A stretch of 64,000 nt of DNA. It comes from Larimichthys crocea. Lineage: Eukaryota; Chordata; Actinopteri; Sciaenidae. Within the stretch, counting starts at the first letter, position 1, and each line of letters begins with the position of its first letter. Both the position numbers and the translations under genes were made by a program. The stretch lies in contig NC_040027.1 in the NCBI RefSeq assembly GCF_000972845.2, positions 10,903,760 to 10,967,759 of the forward strand, written 5' to 3'. The notes beneath the pieces were generated by a model. That model was not told the DNA's origin, searched no databases, and saw only the letters and a list, made by a program, of their open reading frames with translations. This document shows positions 14,701 through 28,648 of the stretch, piece by piece.

Positions 14701-17050
14701 GCAGAAATAAGGTAGAAATTGTAGATTTTCCCATTGATTTCAATGGGATTACTGAATTTCGGCTGCACGGATTGACGTTGAGCCAGGTTCAAACTGCTCC
14801 ACAGTCTCTGAATCTCTGAAGTCTCTGAGTTCATGTACTAAACTATGATACTTCTATATCTGTGTCTGCCTATGTCTGTGGCATCAGGAAGTTTCCTTTG
14901 GTCTGACCAGTGGTTGGGCGACATAGACAGTGCATGAGCTGGACGTTTTTTCTGATATAGTCTGATATTGAATCAGTTCTGATACATTAATATACTTAAC
15001 ACTTTAAGGTGGAGCTCATTTTAATGACTTTATATAATGCAGGCTACTTAGTCTAGTTATCAAATAAATGCAGTGTATAACAGTACCTCAATGCATGAGC
15101 AAAATCTCGATTTCTGAGGTTTTCAGGATTTCAGTGTTCAGACAAATAGGGTCAAACCTGAAAACGGCCATCTGCAGGCTCCCTGAAAATAGACCTGCAG
15201 CCATTTCCTCTGGCTGTGTGCCAGTGCACGGGGAGACAGCACAATAACAGTGATTACATTCTGATAAAGCCAGTAATTTCCTTGCAGTAGGCAGGAGCTG
15301 GTGTGTGTATGTGTGTGTGTGTGCATGTCTGTACAGCGCGCCATGTTTCATCATGCAGATGTCTTGATGTAAAGTTTCAACGCAGTGACACATGCTCAGC
15401 TCGATAACGGCTCAATCTGTGACGTTGCTACACTTTTTTGGTAAAGACGGTTTCTGTTAAGTGCATCTCGAGACAGCCCATTAACCTCTAGCCACCAACC
15501 AACACCGCAGCTCATCAGTCTTGACAGCAGAATCCTGCTGAACCTTCAAACCTCTGAAAGCTTCTCACTGCTTCTCACTCAAATACTGATGATTTCACAT
15601 TAGCAATAACAAGACTTCTAAAATATGAAATAAAACAAAATACATACGGCTCAAAGCTCGGTTTGGTTTAAGCACAAAAACGTTAAGTTTTAGGTTCAAA
15701 GACATTTGTAGTAGTAAGAAATGGAAAGTGAACATCAGCCTGTCACAGTCACACACTTTCCCGGACATATTCCCCAAGAGGTTTTGCAGCATTATAACAG
15801 GATCTCACTACATTCCTTCTAAGAGATAACAGTCATATGACCACATAGATTAAGCTTAAACATTTGAATAAACAATCAGATCTTCTTTCTCAGGGATCTA
15901 GACATGCAGCCGACAAGAAAAAGCCCAGATCGATGCACGGACACAGTCGGTGGTGAACCTAACGGATACAGGGATTTATTCATCTCTTATCGTGTCCAAC
16001 TTTCTGCAGATGTTACAGTTTCAAAAAACGTTTCAGTGGATGTCAGTGTTTGAGTCCAAAATGTGATCTACAACAGACAATAATAATAAATTTACACCTC
16101 CCTGGAATAATAACAGCGTTACGTGGTGTGAAAAAATGTTTCTAAGTATACCTGTGTTAGATTTTTTAACACTGGTATACGAGCTGCTGTAACAAAACAA
16201 AAAAAACAACAACAATCTGTATCGGCTGATATGACTCACACTGTACATGATCGACAATCTGAATTACACGACTAAAGTGGTGCGTAGGAGTGAAGGCTCT
16301 TTCTCTAAGAGTTTCACAATGACAACTGAGGGTTACATGAATGTCACATTTTATCGCATAGCTGCTGAGATATTTCACATAAAACCGTAAATGTCAAACT
16401 CAAAGTGCTGCTAGAGGAAAAGTCAGGGGGTCATCACAGTCAGTAGGTTTCGTACTAATAGTCAGCATGTCCATTTGTTGTCGAGATGTTTTAGTTTGGA
16501 CCAACGGAACAAAGTTGTCATCCCTAGAGACGTGCTACTAATCTAGCTAAAAAAATAAACTACATTAATTCTGATTAATAAATGTTATAAAGGGCAAAAC
16601 AACATGATCAGAAAGAGCAGGAGACGTCTATTTTTTAAATTATTTTTACTGGAATGAGCGGATTCCACTCTCCTTAGACAACTCATCAAAAGTTGAAGGG
16701 TTACATTCCATGTCATTAAAAAGTAATTGGTTCTGAAGAGTGGTCTGAGCTTTATGATTCCCCTGAAGTTTATTTACCACCGCAGCTCAATGGGCTGGAA
16801 TAATCTCTGCGGCTTCTCATTTGCTTTGGTTATTACTGTGGGTCATATTTCTACACTTCTTTGGCTGGACTTTATCCTGATTGAGTGACAGATGACGCAT
16901 TTTTCATGCAATGCAATGTAACTGCAAAAAAACACACTTTTAATAACTTGGGTTTTGTGACAGTCCAGAAAAAAAAAAGAGAAAAACTTTTTTCTAACCA
17001 CCATCCCCCTGAGAATTAGCCAATCACTGCGTCGTGGGAAAAACAAGCTG

Positions 17051-17051
<1 letters not shown>

Positions 17052-17113
<62 letters not shown>
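17052..17113. repeat. (AC)n microsatellite
   Basis: This is an uninterrupted dinucleotide tract of about 62 bases. Cys-Val or Thr-His reading frames running through it are repeat artefacts. Confidence 0.95.
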
Positions 17114-17115
<2 letters not shown>

Positions 17116-19554
17116 GCATGTAGACACTGACAAATGCACTCTTGCCATTTCTCACCATGGCCCGTCGAGCCTGCTGGAGATCAGCATTAATGGAAATGCA
17201 GAATGTTTTATTTATCACGAGAGTTATTCCTCACATTGTTTGGACTGTTAATGTTTAACTCTGCTCTCCTCTTGTCTTTGTCTTGTCTTTCAAAGCTTTT
17301 CTTCCTCCCCCCTTTTTTTTCCCTTCTCCATTCACTGCTCTCTTTCCCCAGCTTTCTCTCCGAGGTCGGAGCAGCATGTCGGGTGGAGGTGGGGGGGCTG
17401 TAGATGCAGCAGTTAGCTCTGGGTAAATGGTCTCCACTTGTCTGCTGGATGGCTGGGTCACACAACTCTTGAGTAACTGGCTGTCACAACAAATTTGCAC
17501 GCCAACACACACTACGCCGTCATGTTTGGGCTCGGTGTGTCTTCTTCTCGGTAGCCAGACGGGGTGATCTTACAAGAGATAATTGCTCGCAAAGTCAAGG
17601 GCAAAAGAGGCACAAACCGCAGCACGCTGATAATGAAGTGACATATAGTGTTGTCACTGATACCATGTGACTGCGAACAAGAGGTGTTGGTAGTGAGAAG
17701 CTGCAAAGCAAAAGACTGGCTGATTCCTTAATGTTGTAAAAAGGCAAATCAATTTTCCGCGGTTCAGAGCTCACAGCCATGCTGTTGCAACAACGATGGC
17801 TGGTATGTTCTCCATCGTAGTCATGTATGTTGGCATATTCATGTTTGCTAATTTGCACTAATCATATATATAATAAAGTACAGCTGTGTCCGATGGGAAT
17901 GCCATTCATTTCAAAGGTATTTGGTCCTAAACCTGACCTGATGGCGCTTGAGGAAAAGTTAAAGAATCATCAGCAAAGATCTGACATCTCATCCTGAGAT
18001 CTGAGATCCTGATCCTACACCAGTGACGTGCCATAACTGTGTCTGAGACAAACCACATGACAAATGATCTGTCAAGTTATCAACTGTTTAGAAAAGAGCA
18101 GTTCAAAAGATACTTGGCAGGAAATTGGATGAACATCCACTCATGAACTTTAGAAAAGCCTCAAATCCTCTGGTTCTGATATCGAGGCATCCACGTCAAC
18201 TTCTTTGGCAGCTGCCATGGCGGTCATTCTAGACAATGTTCGTAATTTCACCAGAAGCGCCGTGACTCATTTCAGAAGAAGCGTCCCAGAAGAGGCTCTC
18301 CGCAATACTCCATGGAGAATACGTGGCTGTTCTATTTTTGACGGATAGCGGAGAGCAGATTAAGCTGACTGGAAGTCAGATGTAGGAACGACGTAAAGAA
18401 TCTGTTCAATTTTCCAAATAAAACATCCTGCGTAGACTCCCGATGGACAAAACAGAACTTGTGTTGACCCTGTGAGCTCGCAAGGACAGTAAAGATTTGT
18501 TTTTCATTCAGACACAAGAGCTTCAGCGAGGTCCAACGCTTGTGTTGGGTGTCCAACATCACGATGGCGTTGGATGGGATTGAGGTCAGGGATGTGTCCA
18601 GACCAGTTCAGTTTGTTCACACCAAACTGATGCCCCCAATCAATCAAATAAATTAAATTTAGATGAGAGCTAAATTAGGAGTTTGAGATATAATTATAAT
18701 TCCTGAACGTGTTATGTTGGTTTTAATTGAATTTAAAATGGATACAATAGTTGTAAAAGTACACCATCACAATTGAGCATTAATTATTACTCACTGACCT
18801 TTGAATTAGTCTCTTTGCTTGTGTTATTTCCCCAGTGCCTCGTCACATTCACTTATTAATGTAATCCCACTTCTCAGCTAACTACGTGTGCACTCACCCT
18901 GGTCCTCTATTTCCCGCTGGACTTCACTGTCACTGTGTGGACTTGTCTAAAACCTGTTAATCAGCAGACACTGGGGACATAAAGCTGTTTGCAGCATGAA
19001 ATCAAAAGAAAAACAACAAGAAAATAAAGGTTGAACTGTAAAGATGTGGATAAGGCGCTGGCTGAAAGGAGAGGCTGGATATTCAGGGAAAAGAGAAATC
19101 GATTTCTTTCATGTCCTTAATTGAAGAACTGGCAGCAACTGTATCCATGTGTGACTGTGGGACCACTAGGAAGCACTGGGTGTCTCTGACAAGTCCCGCC
19201 ATGTAGCGAGGCCACTCACTAGAGTCTCCATGGCAATGGCAGAGCGAGGTGGAAGCGCGGGGAGGTTTGTGAGGACCCATGCGGAGATCTCCATTGATCT
19301 GGACGAGACTGTCGCTGGAGAGGATGATTCACTCACTCAACAAAGAAAACAAGTCCACAGAGGAGAATATAAGGACAGCTCAGAGCGCAGAGCTTTCTAA
19401 GGACAGCCATGACTTAGACAAGATATAACCTGGTAATCATACAGAAGTTAACATCTGTACTCTGACATAGTACTGGTTGCATTTGCTGGCCAAGCAATAG
19501 GAGATATAGATATACAGAAACAGCACAGGACTTCTCTACACTGAATTTATTGTT

Positions 19555-20115
19555 GTATTCTCTGACTTCAACTTCAACTTTATTTATTTATATGGCACCT
19601 TTCATGCTGAATTGTAGCCCAAAGTGCTTCACAGAACAGAGTAAAAACAGAAATAGACGACAGAGCAGTTTCATGAAAAACTAGAAGTTAAAAGAAAAGT
19701 AAAAACATAAAACTACAACAATGAAACAAATAAAGAAGTATAATTTAAGAACAGTTGAAATAAAAGTAGATATGACCTGTACAGTAAGTAAGAACCAGAG
19801 ATACAAGTAACAGGGAGTGATCAGGACATAAAAACTCAGCAGTGAATGATCAGGCACCTTAGGTAAAAGCCAAACTAAAGAGGTATGTCTTAAGTTGTTT
19901 TTTAAAGAAGTCTACAGAGGTGCAGTCCCTCAGATCCACAGGCAGGCTGTTCCAGAGATGGGGGCCACGGTAGCTAAAAGCGGCCTCACCAGACTTCTTT
20001 GTGGAGGTTCTGGGGACAACTAGGAGTCCAGATGCCGAGGATCTGAGGGACCTGCTTGGCACATACTTCTGTAGCATGTCACAAAGGTAGATTGGTGCCA
20101 GGCCATTCAGTGATT
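19555..20115 (-). mobile_element. 5'-truncated L2-type LINE, C-terminal end of the reverse transcriptase protein plus 3' UTR
   Basis: On the minus strand an open frame ends at 19859. Its last ~85 residues read SLNGLAPIYLCDMLQ, then YVPSRSLRSS, and later LWNSLPVDLR before FKKQLKTYLFSLAF. This is the hallmark C-terminus of fish L2-clade LINE ORF2 proteins, which lies beyond the reverse transcriptase core. After the stop comes about 300 bases of 3' UTR containing the TTTATTTATATGGCACC block and a short TTGAAG-type tail near 19560. Upstream of about 20115 the similarity stops, so the copy is 5'-truncated and dead, as most LINE insertions are. The frame stays open to 20251, but that part does not look like LINE protein. 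Confidence 0.8.
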
Positions 20116-23029
20116 TGGTATGACGACACCTTATAGTACACAAGGACACGGAAGATTGAAAGCCTTTAACACGGGCTAAAGGTGTGCAATGAAACCGAAA
20201 AACACCTTTGATAAGATCACATGCAAACCAACAGCGGTCCGTGTGAAGCATTTACATGTTATCAGGATGGACATCAGAGAATAACTGACCTGAATTCCAG
20301 GACCTCATGAATCTCTCTTTATGTTCTTGTATCGGGACATCATAATCTGTGAACATGCAAATGACAGGCTGTTTATTCAACACAAAACAACCTGTATGCT
20401 CGATGTAGCAGGCTGTTGAAACTTCCAATGCTCTCTCCTGGATTTTTATTTCCATATTGTAGCAGTCCACTACAGCATGTATCATCAAAATTGATTTGAA
20501 TAAAGTTAAATAAGGACTTTGTGAGAACAGGAAAAACTACAGCTCCCATGAAAAGTTGATTTTAAGTTACCAAAGCTCATTTTGCTGTTTATCAGGGACA
20601 TGTTAATCTAACCCACGACCCCTCGATTTAAGCTTGTCGTCACGCTCACACGCACAAAGGTCTGTAGGACTTAAGGATCGTGGAGTTTGTTAAATGACCA
20701 TTTCCATCCTTATCTAGGCATGAAACGAGCTACACGACTGACAGGATCTCTTCCTCAGTTTGATGTTAATAATTTAAAATGATTAGAGATGTCAGTGGGA
20801 CTTTGAATGAGGTTTTCTTATCTGGGAGTTCCAGTTTTACAAGCTTCAGACTGTGTTATTTAAACTTCGCTGGCTCTTAAAGTTTAAATAATATAATTTG
20901 GGGAATAATAAACAAACCAAGAATGTTCTAGTTTTCAGTGGTTTCCATGGATTTCATGACGGAAAAGGGTTTGGGGCCACTGGTCTGAATGATGCTTCCC
21001 AGACATAGTCAATTAGGCAGATCATTTCTACACATTAGATTAAGAAAAGGATCAAATTAAGATTGAAGGAGATCAGTGTATAATCTGTTTTTTGGGACAT
21101 GAACAGAAGCTGAGACAAAAAAAACAAAAAATGTTTTCTACATTTTTACAAAGAGGGTGAAAGAGACACAGAAAGACGGGATGAAGAGAGAGAATGAATC
21201 TTGTTGTCGAATAGCTGCCCGGCCTTTAATGCCTCAGATCCTTTTCTTTGGGTGTGTGAAGCGAACACGTTGTAAATATTCCTTCCTGGACCTCCATAAA
21301 TCATGCTGTGTTATGAGAGGCCCCAGCCCTCTTTTTCATTCTCTCTCTCTCTCCCTCCGTCTCTCCATCCCTCCTCCTCCTCCTCCTCCTCCTCCAGCTT
21401 CTCCACAGCCTTGCTTTCAGGTAAAAATTCTGTTGCCATGGTGATTTCAATCGCTGTTATTGCTACAGCATTATGGAGGACCTGCTGGCTGCAGAGCGGG
21501 AGGGAGATGCATCATATTTACATTCCCCAACAGTCACAGTGGCCGCTCTCTGCCAGCGTTTATCGGGCCTACCCCGCCCTCCGTCGATCCACTTTGATAC
21601 ACATCACAGATCAGATATGAACAATGTGAGCTGTAATATAATAGAAAGATGTTTATCGTTCAGCCGCTATTCATTTAAGTGTTGTTTTATTTTGTTTAGA
21701 CGTTCTTCTGGTTTATATGCCAATGAGGCATATTGACGGCACTGACCCCGCAATGGACTGTGGTAATCCCATGTGGGGTGTCTCTGCCTCCTGCCCAGTG
21801 CGTTCTGGGAACGACTCCAACCTGCTTGAACCCTGAAAAGTCTGGGCAGACGCTGATAAGTCTGGTTTTAATTGGTCACCTCAGACTAATTCTACAGTTT
21901 CCGACAGATCGGATGTCATTTGATTTTTGAGTGGGATGCAACACCTAATCAACTGATCAATGCTGCTGGACAATTTGATGGATTTCTGCTGTTTTAGACA
22001 CATTAAACATTGTAGTGCACCTGTTAGTCATAATAGCAGGTAGCTTGTCTGTTGATAAGTTGGTTGGCAAATATGAATTTTACAAAAAGCATTTGATGGA
22101 TTGTTAAATAAGATTTTGTACATTCATGAATCCCAAATTCCTCTATAGCGCCGTCATGAGGTTTTGGGGTTTTTAGTCAAATGTTTTAAAAACTACCGGA
22201 TGGATTGCCGTGAAATTTGTGACTGACATCCAAGATACCAGATGCCACCATCAGATTTATGATAAAATACCTGCAAAACTCACTGCAAGACTAATGAGCA
22301 TTAACATGCTGCGATTAAAAACGTGCTATGTCTCAATATGGACACTTCGTTACTACCTCATTTCTGCAGGGTAGTGTTGTGCACTTACCATAAATAACAT
22401 AAAAATCACAAGATTTTACATTATTATTAGATTATATTATAAAACGTATATACAATTTACGTTTTTGTATTACAGTGTTCACCACAACCGTTTTAAAAAT
22501 AGTCACCAAGGAGTGTCCAGTGTTTTTTTGACCGCCCGGGTACTCACAGTACACTGCACTTTGCCATAACTGACAGTGTGAACGCACTTATGTACTCAAA
22601 ATAGCAAGTGTAAGTATGAAAGTACACAAATTGAGACACAGCAGTTGTAAAAATACCTACTGAACATCTGCGTGTTAGCGTTGTCATTGAGAGGATGCTG
22701 ACTAGTGCTGACAGGACGCTGCTGAAAGTCTTGACAGAGGCTGTGCTGGATAAAACTGCAAAACAGACCATGTTGTCCACACCTCTCTCTCTCGACATCT
22801 TATTCACACTCACACACACACACATGTTTTGGCCATAAAGAAATGCAGGTTAAACTTATGTGAGTTAACTCAACGTACTAAAGACATACAGCGTCAGTGA
22901 CATGAATTAAACTGAGCTGCAGACAGTGTGAGTCGAGCACAAAATTAAATCACTTTGCATTTTTCAGCCTTTAGGTAGCTGTGTTATATTATGATAAGTC
23001 GCTAAGTACCTCCCTAATGATACATGCTG

Positions 23030-23352
23030 TGTAAATCTGCCTGGGTGTCTTATGGCGAGGCTTCAAGAGACAGAGACGGTGTTGATTTAAGTTTCTCTGT
23101 TAATATAAAAGCGACTGTTGATTTAGAGGGCTCGGTCTGCGGCTCTTCAAGCACTGAACGTCAATCAATTAGGCATTAGGCAAAGTGTTTTTTTCTCTCC
23201 TTGGGGCTCTGCTGTAGAAAAATACCTGCGACCTCTGGATCTGTGCCGAGGTGCCGCGTCAATAACTTGCAGTCGAGGCGTTAGACCCGATTGATCCAGA
23301 TCTCGATTGCTCAATCTCCCTAATCTTCAGCCTGATTATAAATTGTGAACGC
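23030..23352. promoter_or_regulatory. candidate conserved non-coding element
   Basis: This is a balanced-complexity block without coding frames. It contains TCAATCAATTAGG and several ATTA/TAAT cores, and is cleaner than the microsatellite-rich DNA on either side. I infer possible enhancer character from composition and motifs alone. Confidence 0.15.
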
Positions 23353-23638
23353 ATTTGTTTCCCCGTGCGCGTCGCATCTCCTCCACCTCACTGCTCTTTG
23401 TGTTTCATTGTCAGTTGTCACGGCGGGTGTTTGCGTTCGATTCCTCTGAATGCATCAAGGCCTCTTTCTTTCTCTTAACTCACAACCCCCCCTTTTCTTC
23501 ACACACATCCTCACACACTAACCCTCCCACCCCCATCCTCTCTCCTGTTTCCACCCCAACATCCACAATTACCCCACCCCCCCCCACCCAACTCAGCTTC
23601 CAGCAGCACTCTACGTCCCCTTGCATTGAAATGGACCA

Positions 23639-23652
23639 GTTGCTATGGCAAC
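23639..23652. promoter_or_regulatory. RFX X-box-like palindrome
   Basis: GTTGCTATGGCAAC fits the RFX consensus of two inverted half-sites, GTTGC and GCAAC, separated by a short spacer. It lies far upstream of the nearest gene, so any role as a distal element is inference. Confidence 0.35.
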
Positions 23653-23775
23653 CCCATACAGCAGCATATTATTCCCCTGTCAGAATTCAAAAGAGGATCA
23701 ATTAGTGATGATGTCACTGCGTCAAGAGAGCCACTCAAATCCTGATCACGATTCCTTCAGATCGGCCAGTCGGGG

Positions 23776-23778
<3 letters not shown>

Positions 23779-23821
<43 letters not shown>
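23779..23821. repeat. (GT)n microsatellite
   Basis: This is a near-perfect TG dinucleotide run of about 43 bases. Confidence 0.95.
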
Positions 23822-23823
<2 letters not shown>

Positions 23824-26548
23824 GTACGCACATGCATGTGTGCGTGAGACATATAGTGATCTGAGAATGGAGGGAAAGTAAGAAAGAAGCGAGGATTCGT
23901 TCTTCTTCTCTCTGCAGCTCCGGGTGGAAGATGAAGGCAGACTCGAGGTGCCTGAGTCACCACTACACACTGTGTGGGAGGGCTGGATGATAGCAGGATG
24001 GGGAATACAAGTCGAATGAAACACACAGACTTTCAATACGAGAGTTCGACAGAAGAGAGAAAGAGAAATCAGACACAGCCTTAGATTTCTGTAGCGCTGG
24101 AGAGGATCTTCGTACAAATATCGGAAGGGGACAAAAAAAACATGTTAAAGTGCGCTGTGCTTTGTGACAATACTCCAACAACCGAAGCTGCACATCAAAA
24201 CACAGACCTCAGTTTGCCATTCGCCTCTTTCCTTCATGGAGCTGTGAGGATTTAAGAGGAAAACAGATGATTTCACCGAAAAGAACTTGCAATCCGTAGC
24301 ATCGTTTGACCTCTGCGTGTCCCTGTTTTGAGTTGATTAATTCTACTTTTCATTCTTGGTCGTAGATTTGTGTTTCGCCTCCCAAAGGATTGGCATTTCT
24401 GCTCGTTTTCCATTCTCCTGCGGATAAACAGAATTTTACATCAATCACAGAGAGAGAGGGCTAGAAAGATAGAGAGAATATATTTTTAGAGCCACTCTTC
24501 TAAAGGCCTCCACTTCCTCCTCCTCCTCCTCCTCTTCTTCTCTATTCGCGCATAACGACTGTTTGTAGTTCAGAGATTTAGTCTCCCAAAAGCATACACA
24601 GCCAAATTATGAAGACTGGGTTGTGATGTACCAATGTGTGACAAATAAAGTCAAAATCGGTTAGATGTTCTCGCGAAGAGACGAACTGCACTGCACGGAT
24701 GAAATTCATTTTTCCAATATTTGGTGGTTTGATGATGGAGAGCAATCAAAGTTGTTTATGCCAGAAATGGCCAGTCTTGCTGCTCCAATGCTTCCCTGAT
24801 CCCGCTCCAAGAACTTGTGTCTACTGCAGATAAGAGGAGTTGTACACATGGGGATTTGGACAGTGTATCCTCAATGTTGTTGCCCTTGATTCTACACGCA
24901 AAAAGTGATTAAACACAGCCCACTACACCGGGCCAAACGCTTCAGATCGCACAATGACTGTCCAATGAATTGTCGCGCTACAGGTCAACATGTCAGTCCA
25001 TCTGTGCTGGCCTTGTTAAAATACAGAAATCCAAAAACAGGTTTGACCACAGCGCAGTCCTGACGGTTGATTCCTTACATGTGTGGTGTCACACTGTGAT
25101 AACCAGAAGGGCACACGGACAGTGTAGACCTGCACCAAGGAGCTTTCTTTCTGCATGTGTTTGCCATATTGATGAAAGTGAAAAATAATTTGGATATCTC
25201 CTCCAAATACTTAACGGGCTCTTTCTTAGTCCATGCCTCACCCTTCGAAAGAGTTTAATGGGCCTCTAGCTTTACCTGGCAAAGAAACAAACTGAAAACA
25301 TGACCTCCTAGTGGAGGTAATAAGGTCCAATGGTTCTGACAAAAATTCTACTTCTGTCTCTTTCAGTATGGTCCGCAAAGTCCAACAGCATGAGCGCCTT
25401 CGAGGTAAGAGCGCCTGAAAGAGTGCCCCATTATCACCATTAGTGACGGGAATTACAGCTCTTTGAAGGGAGCTGCTTAATGACCTTCTGGAGAGCGGCT
25501 CATCATTCTTTTGTTAGGAGGCGGGCTTTACTTGGTTAATGTGCAGAAAACACACTAGTATAACGATGGGGTAAGATTTGGGTCAGGGTCAAACTCAGAC
25601 GTCCCACCGATGTAAGTGAAGTTCACGTGGGTAGTTTAAATGAATCATACAGTCAGACCTGAAATGAATGATGTGTGCTGTAAACATCACACAAGCTGTC
25701 TTAAATCCAATTCATGCAGCAAATCTTCTGATGGTGAAAATGTTTCTGCTCTCTGTCATATGTTTCATTGATCTGACTGGTTGATGATGGCAGTCATAGA
25801 CAGATGGTTCAAGTATTTTTTGGATATCAGTTTCAAAACACTTGGCACATCAGGTTCGTGTGAGGTGTCTGCACATAGATGCATAGTTATATCCTAATGC
25901 TTGTACTATTACATATATATGCTTTACATCAAGATAATTGTTTGGCCTGCTAGCTGTTCTTTTGGTCCATCCTGACTTTAGGGATATTTGGAGGGGTACC
26001 AAAGAACCAAAGAGCTGTCAGGAGTGTTGATGATTGTGTTGTAAAATATGGTAAGAGAGTCATGTAAGAAAGGGTAAATCCCATACAGTGTTTTTCCCTG
26101 TGTGTGTTTCCTTTGACGTGGTTAAGGGAGAGATTTCAGGTCAAAGGTTAAAAGCAAATTGGAGGGGCCTCTCTTTTCTTCTGTCCCTATCTTACACTGA
26201 TTTATACTATTGTTTATTTAGACTGCATGTATTGTATTGTACTGTATAACCTCCACCGTATATACAGTAAGGGTTTGTAACGCATAGATCAGGAGAGTCT
26301 CTCATCATTCGTCCAGGAGCTCTCCAAGTAACGTTTTACTTGTTATACGACTAAGACAGCGTCGGCGGAGTTTCTCTTCAAACATCTTCAACTGCATCAC
26401 CACCGAATATACTGCACGTGTTTTGGGCGCACAGCTCTTGTGACTCGGTTCCCTTCATTCGTACCAAAGAGCTGCTGAAAATAACCGGACTGTTCTAACC
26501 AGACGTAACATCTCTTTGATCTCGATGTACGAAACATCGCTCCAGCAT

Positions 26549-26558
26549 NNNNNNNNNN
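26549..26558. other. assembly gap (10 N)
   Basis: Ten N characters sit inside tandem copy 1. Copy 2 reads straight through the matching position near 28199, so the gap length is a placeholder rather than an estimate. Confidence 0.99.
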
Positions 26559-26710
26559 CTAAACGCACCTTCGACATGTGACCATTCATGATATTGTACA
26601 AACCCGTCAATGTCAAAAATTATGATTCACAAACATTTATCATTTTCATCATCAGGATGGAGGCGCCATCTGAGCAGGGTTCAAGTTCTTGAGATCTGTA
26701 TTTCATGTGA

Positions 26711-26768
26711 CAGATCCAGGACCTATTGCTGTGAGCAGCAGTGTAACCACTGCACCACCGTGCCACTG
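26711..26768 (-). mobile_element. tRNA-SINE fragment in tandem copy 1
   Basis: On the minus strand this reads CACGGTGGTGCAGTGGTTA, then a damaged A-box end and a degraded B-box. It is the widespread fish 'gtggcgcagtggttagc' SINE head. It is orthologous to the piece at 28378-28432, with several single-base losses. Confidence 0.5.
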
Positions 26769-28334
26769 ATCACTATCATATATAATTATTGACATTACTG
26801 TGTTATATTACTAGAATATATATATTGATTTTAAACGCCATAAACCCAGAAAGATCACCTGGTCATCACATCTTCCTATTATCTGATTGAAGTCTCTGGT
26901 CTCGACCTCTGTTGGAATGTGTTACATTGACCTCAGGACCACACACACCCACACACACCCACACACACACATCCATCCATATAATTTTCTGTGCTGAATC
27001 TGGTGTGACTTGATTATTATCAACATTCAACTCGTTCATGTTCACAACTATTATGCAAAATTGGAGGTCCAATGGTTCTGACAAAAATTCTACTTCAGTC
27101 TCTTTCAGTATGGACCGCAAAGTCCAACAGCATGAGCGCCTTCGAGGTAAGAGCGCCTGAAAGAGTGCCCCATTATCACCATTAGTGACGGGAATTACAG
27201 CTCTTTGAAGGGAGCTGCTTAATGACCTTCTGGAGAGCGGCTCATCATTCTTTTGTTAGGAGGCGGGCTTTACTTGGTTAATGTGCAGAAAACACACTAG
27301 TATAACGATGGGGTAAGATTTGGGTCAGGGTCAAACTCAGGCGTCCCACCAGTGTAAGTGAAGTTCACGTGGGTACTTTAAATGAATCATACACTCAGAC
27401 CTGAAATGAATGATGTGTGCTGTAAACATTACACAAGCTGTCTTAAATCCAATTCATGCAGCAAATCTTCTGATGGTGAAAGTGTTTCTGCTCTCTGTCA
27501 TATGTTTCATTGATCTGATGGGTTGATGATGGCAGCGATAGACAGATGGTTCTTCCGGCCACCTGCCAAGTATTTTTTGGATATCAGTTTCAAAACACTT
27601 GGCACATCAGGTTCGTGTGAGGTGTCTGCACATAGATGCATAGTTATATCCTATCCTGTTCTTTTGGTCCATCCTGACTTTAAGGATATTTGGAGGGGTA
27701 CCAAAGAACCAAAGAGCTGTCAGGAGTGTTGATGATTGTGTTGTAAAATATGGTAAGAGAGTCATGTAAGAAAGGGTATCTCGAATCCCATACAGTGTTT
27801 TTTCCTGTGTGTGTTTCTGTGGTTAAGGGAGAGATTTCAGGTCAAAGGTTAAGAGCAAATTGGAGGGGCCTCTCTTTTCTTCTGTCCCTATCTTACACTG
27901 ATTTATACTATTGTTTATTTAGACTGCATGTATATTGTATTGTATAACCTCCACCGTATATAAGGGTTTGTAACGCATAGATCAGGAGAGTCTCTCATCA
28001 TTCGGCCAGGAGCTCTCCAAGTAACGTTTTACTTGTTATACGACTAAGACAGTGTCGGTGGAGTTTCTCTTCAAACATCTTCAACTGCATCACCACCGAA
28101 GATACTACACGTGTTTTGGGTGCACAGCTCTTGTGACTCGGTTCCCTTCATTCGTAACAAAGAGTCCTTGATCTCGATGTACGAAACATCGCTCCAGCCT
28201 AAAGCAGCACCTTCGAATGTGACCATTCATGATATATGTACAAACCCGTCACATGTCAAAATATACGATTCACAACATTTTATCATTTTCATCATCAGGA
28301 TGGAGGCGCCACTCTGATCAGGGTCCAAGTTCTT

Positions 28335-28390
28335 AGCAAATAGGTTCCTGGATCTGTATTTCATGTGACAGATCCAGGAACCTATTTGCT
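28335..28390. repeat. perfect 23-bp inverted repeat with 10-base loop
   Basis: AGCAAATAGGTTCCTGGATC plus TGT is followed by ATTTCATGTG and then its exact reverse complement. The right arm is the SINE B-box region, so the left arm is an inverted copy of that piece. In tandem copy 1 most of the left arm is missing. Confidence 0.9.
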
Positions 28391-28432
28391 GTGAGGCAGC
28401 AGTGCTAACCACTGCACCACCGTGTCACTGAT
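28378..28432 (-). mobile_element. tRNA-SINE head fragment
   Basis: The minus strand reads GGTGGTGCAGTGGTTAGCAC, then TGCTGCCTCACAGCAA and GGTTCCTGGATCTG. The A box is intact and the B box altered. This head occurs many times in fish genomes. The body and tail are absent. Confidence 0.55.
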
Positions 28433-28605
28433 CACTATCATAATATAATATATTGACATTACTGTGTTATATTACTAGAATATAATATATTTAACGCCAT
28501 AAACCCAGAAGATCACCTGATCGTCACATCTTCATATTATCTGATTGAAGTCTCTGGTCTCGACCTTTGTTGGAATGTGGTAACCCTGTTACAGTGACCT
28601 CAGGA

Positions 28606-28607
<2 letters not shown>

Positions 28608-28645
<38 letters not shown>
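28608..28645. repeat. (CA)n microsatellite
   Basis: This is a dinucleotide run of about 38 bases inside tandem copy 2. Confidence 0.95.

Positions 28646-28648
<3 letters not shown>

Larger units (their letters stand above)
3156..19554. other. gene-free stretch with simple repeats and possible conserved blocks
   Basis: No exon with coding character was found in about 16 kb. Visible content includes (CA)n at about 11758-11781 and 17052-17113, and a possible old retroelement scrap near 6830-6900 (a stretch reading 'agcacacagccctgggggac' resembles a motif common in fish repeats). Several blocks are rich in homeodomain-like ATTA/TAAT cores. The open frames are short and low in complexity. Confidence 0.45.
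20116..25323. other. gene-free stretch with microsatellites
   Basis: No exon was recognised. The region holds a CT-rich/CTC-repeat stretch near 21340-21400, a (GT)n tract at 23779-23821, C-rich low-complexity DNA at 23480-23590, and two RFX X-box-like sites (21432-21445 and 23639-23652). Confidence 0.45.
25324..27065. repeat. tandem duplication, copy 1 (contains an N gap)
   Basis: This segment matches 27066-28737 in the same orientation almost from end to end. Shared landmarks are the GGTCCAATGG start, the MSAFE-encoding block, the GCATAGATCAGGAGAGTCTC block, the SINE piece and the AAAATTGGA end. Relative to copy 2 it carries extra stretches of about 60 bases near 25896-25955 and about 40 bases near 26470-26515. 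It lacks about 16 bases near 25810 and about 16 near 26690. The ten-N gap falls where copy 2 is continuous, so little or no sequence is missing there. Confidence 0.85.
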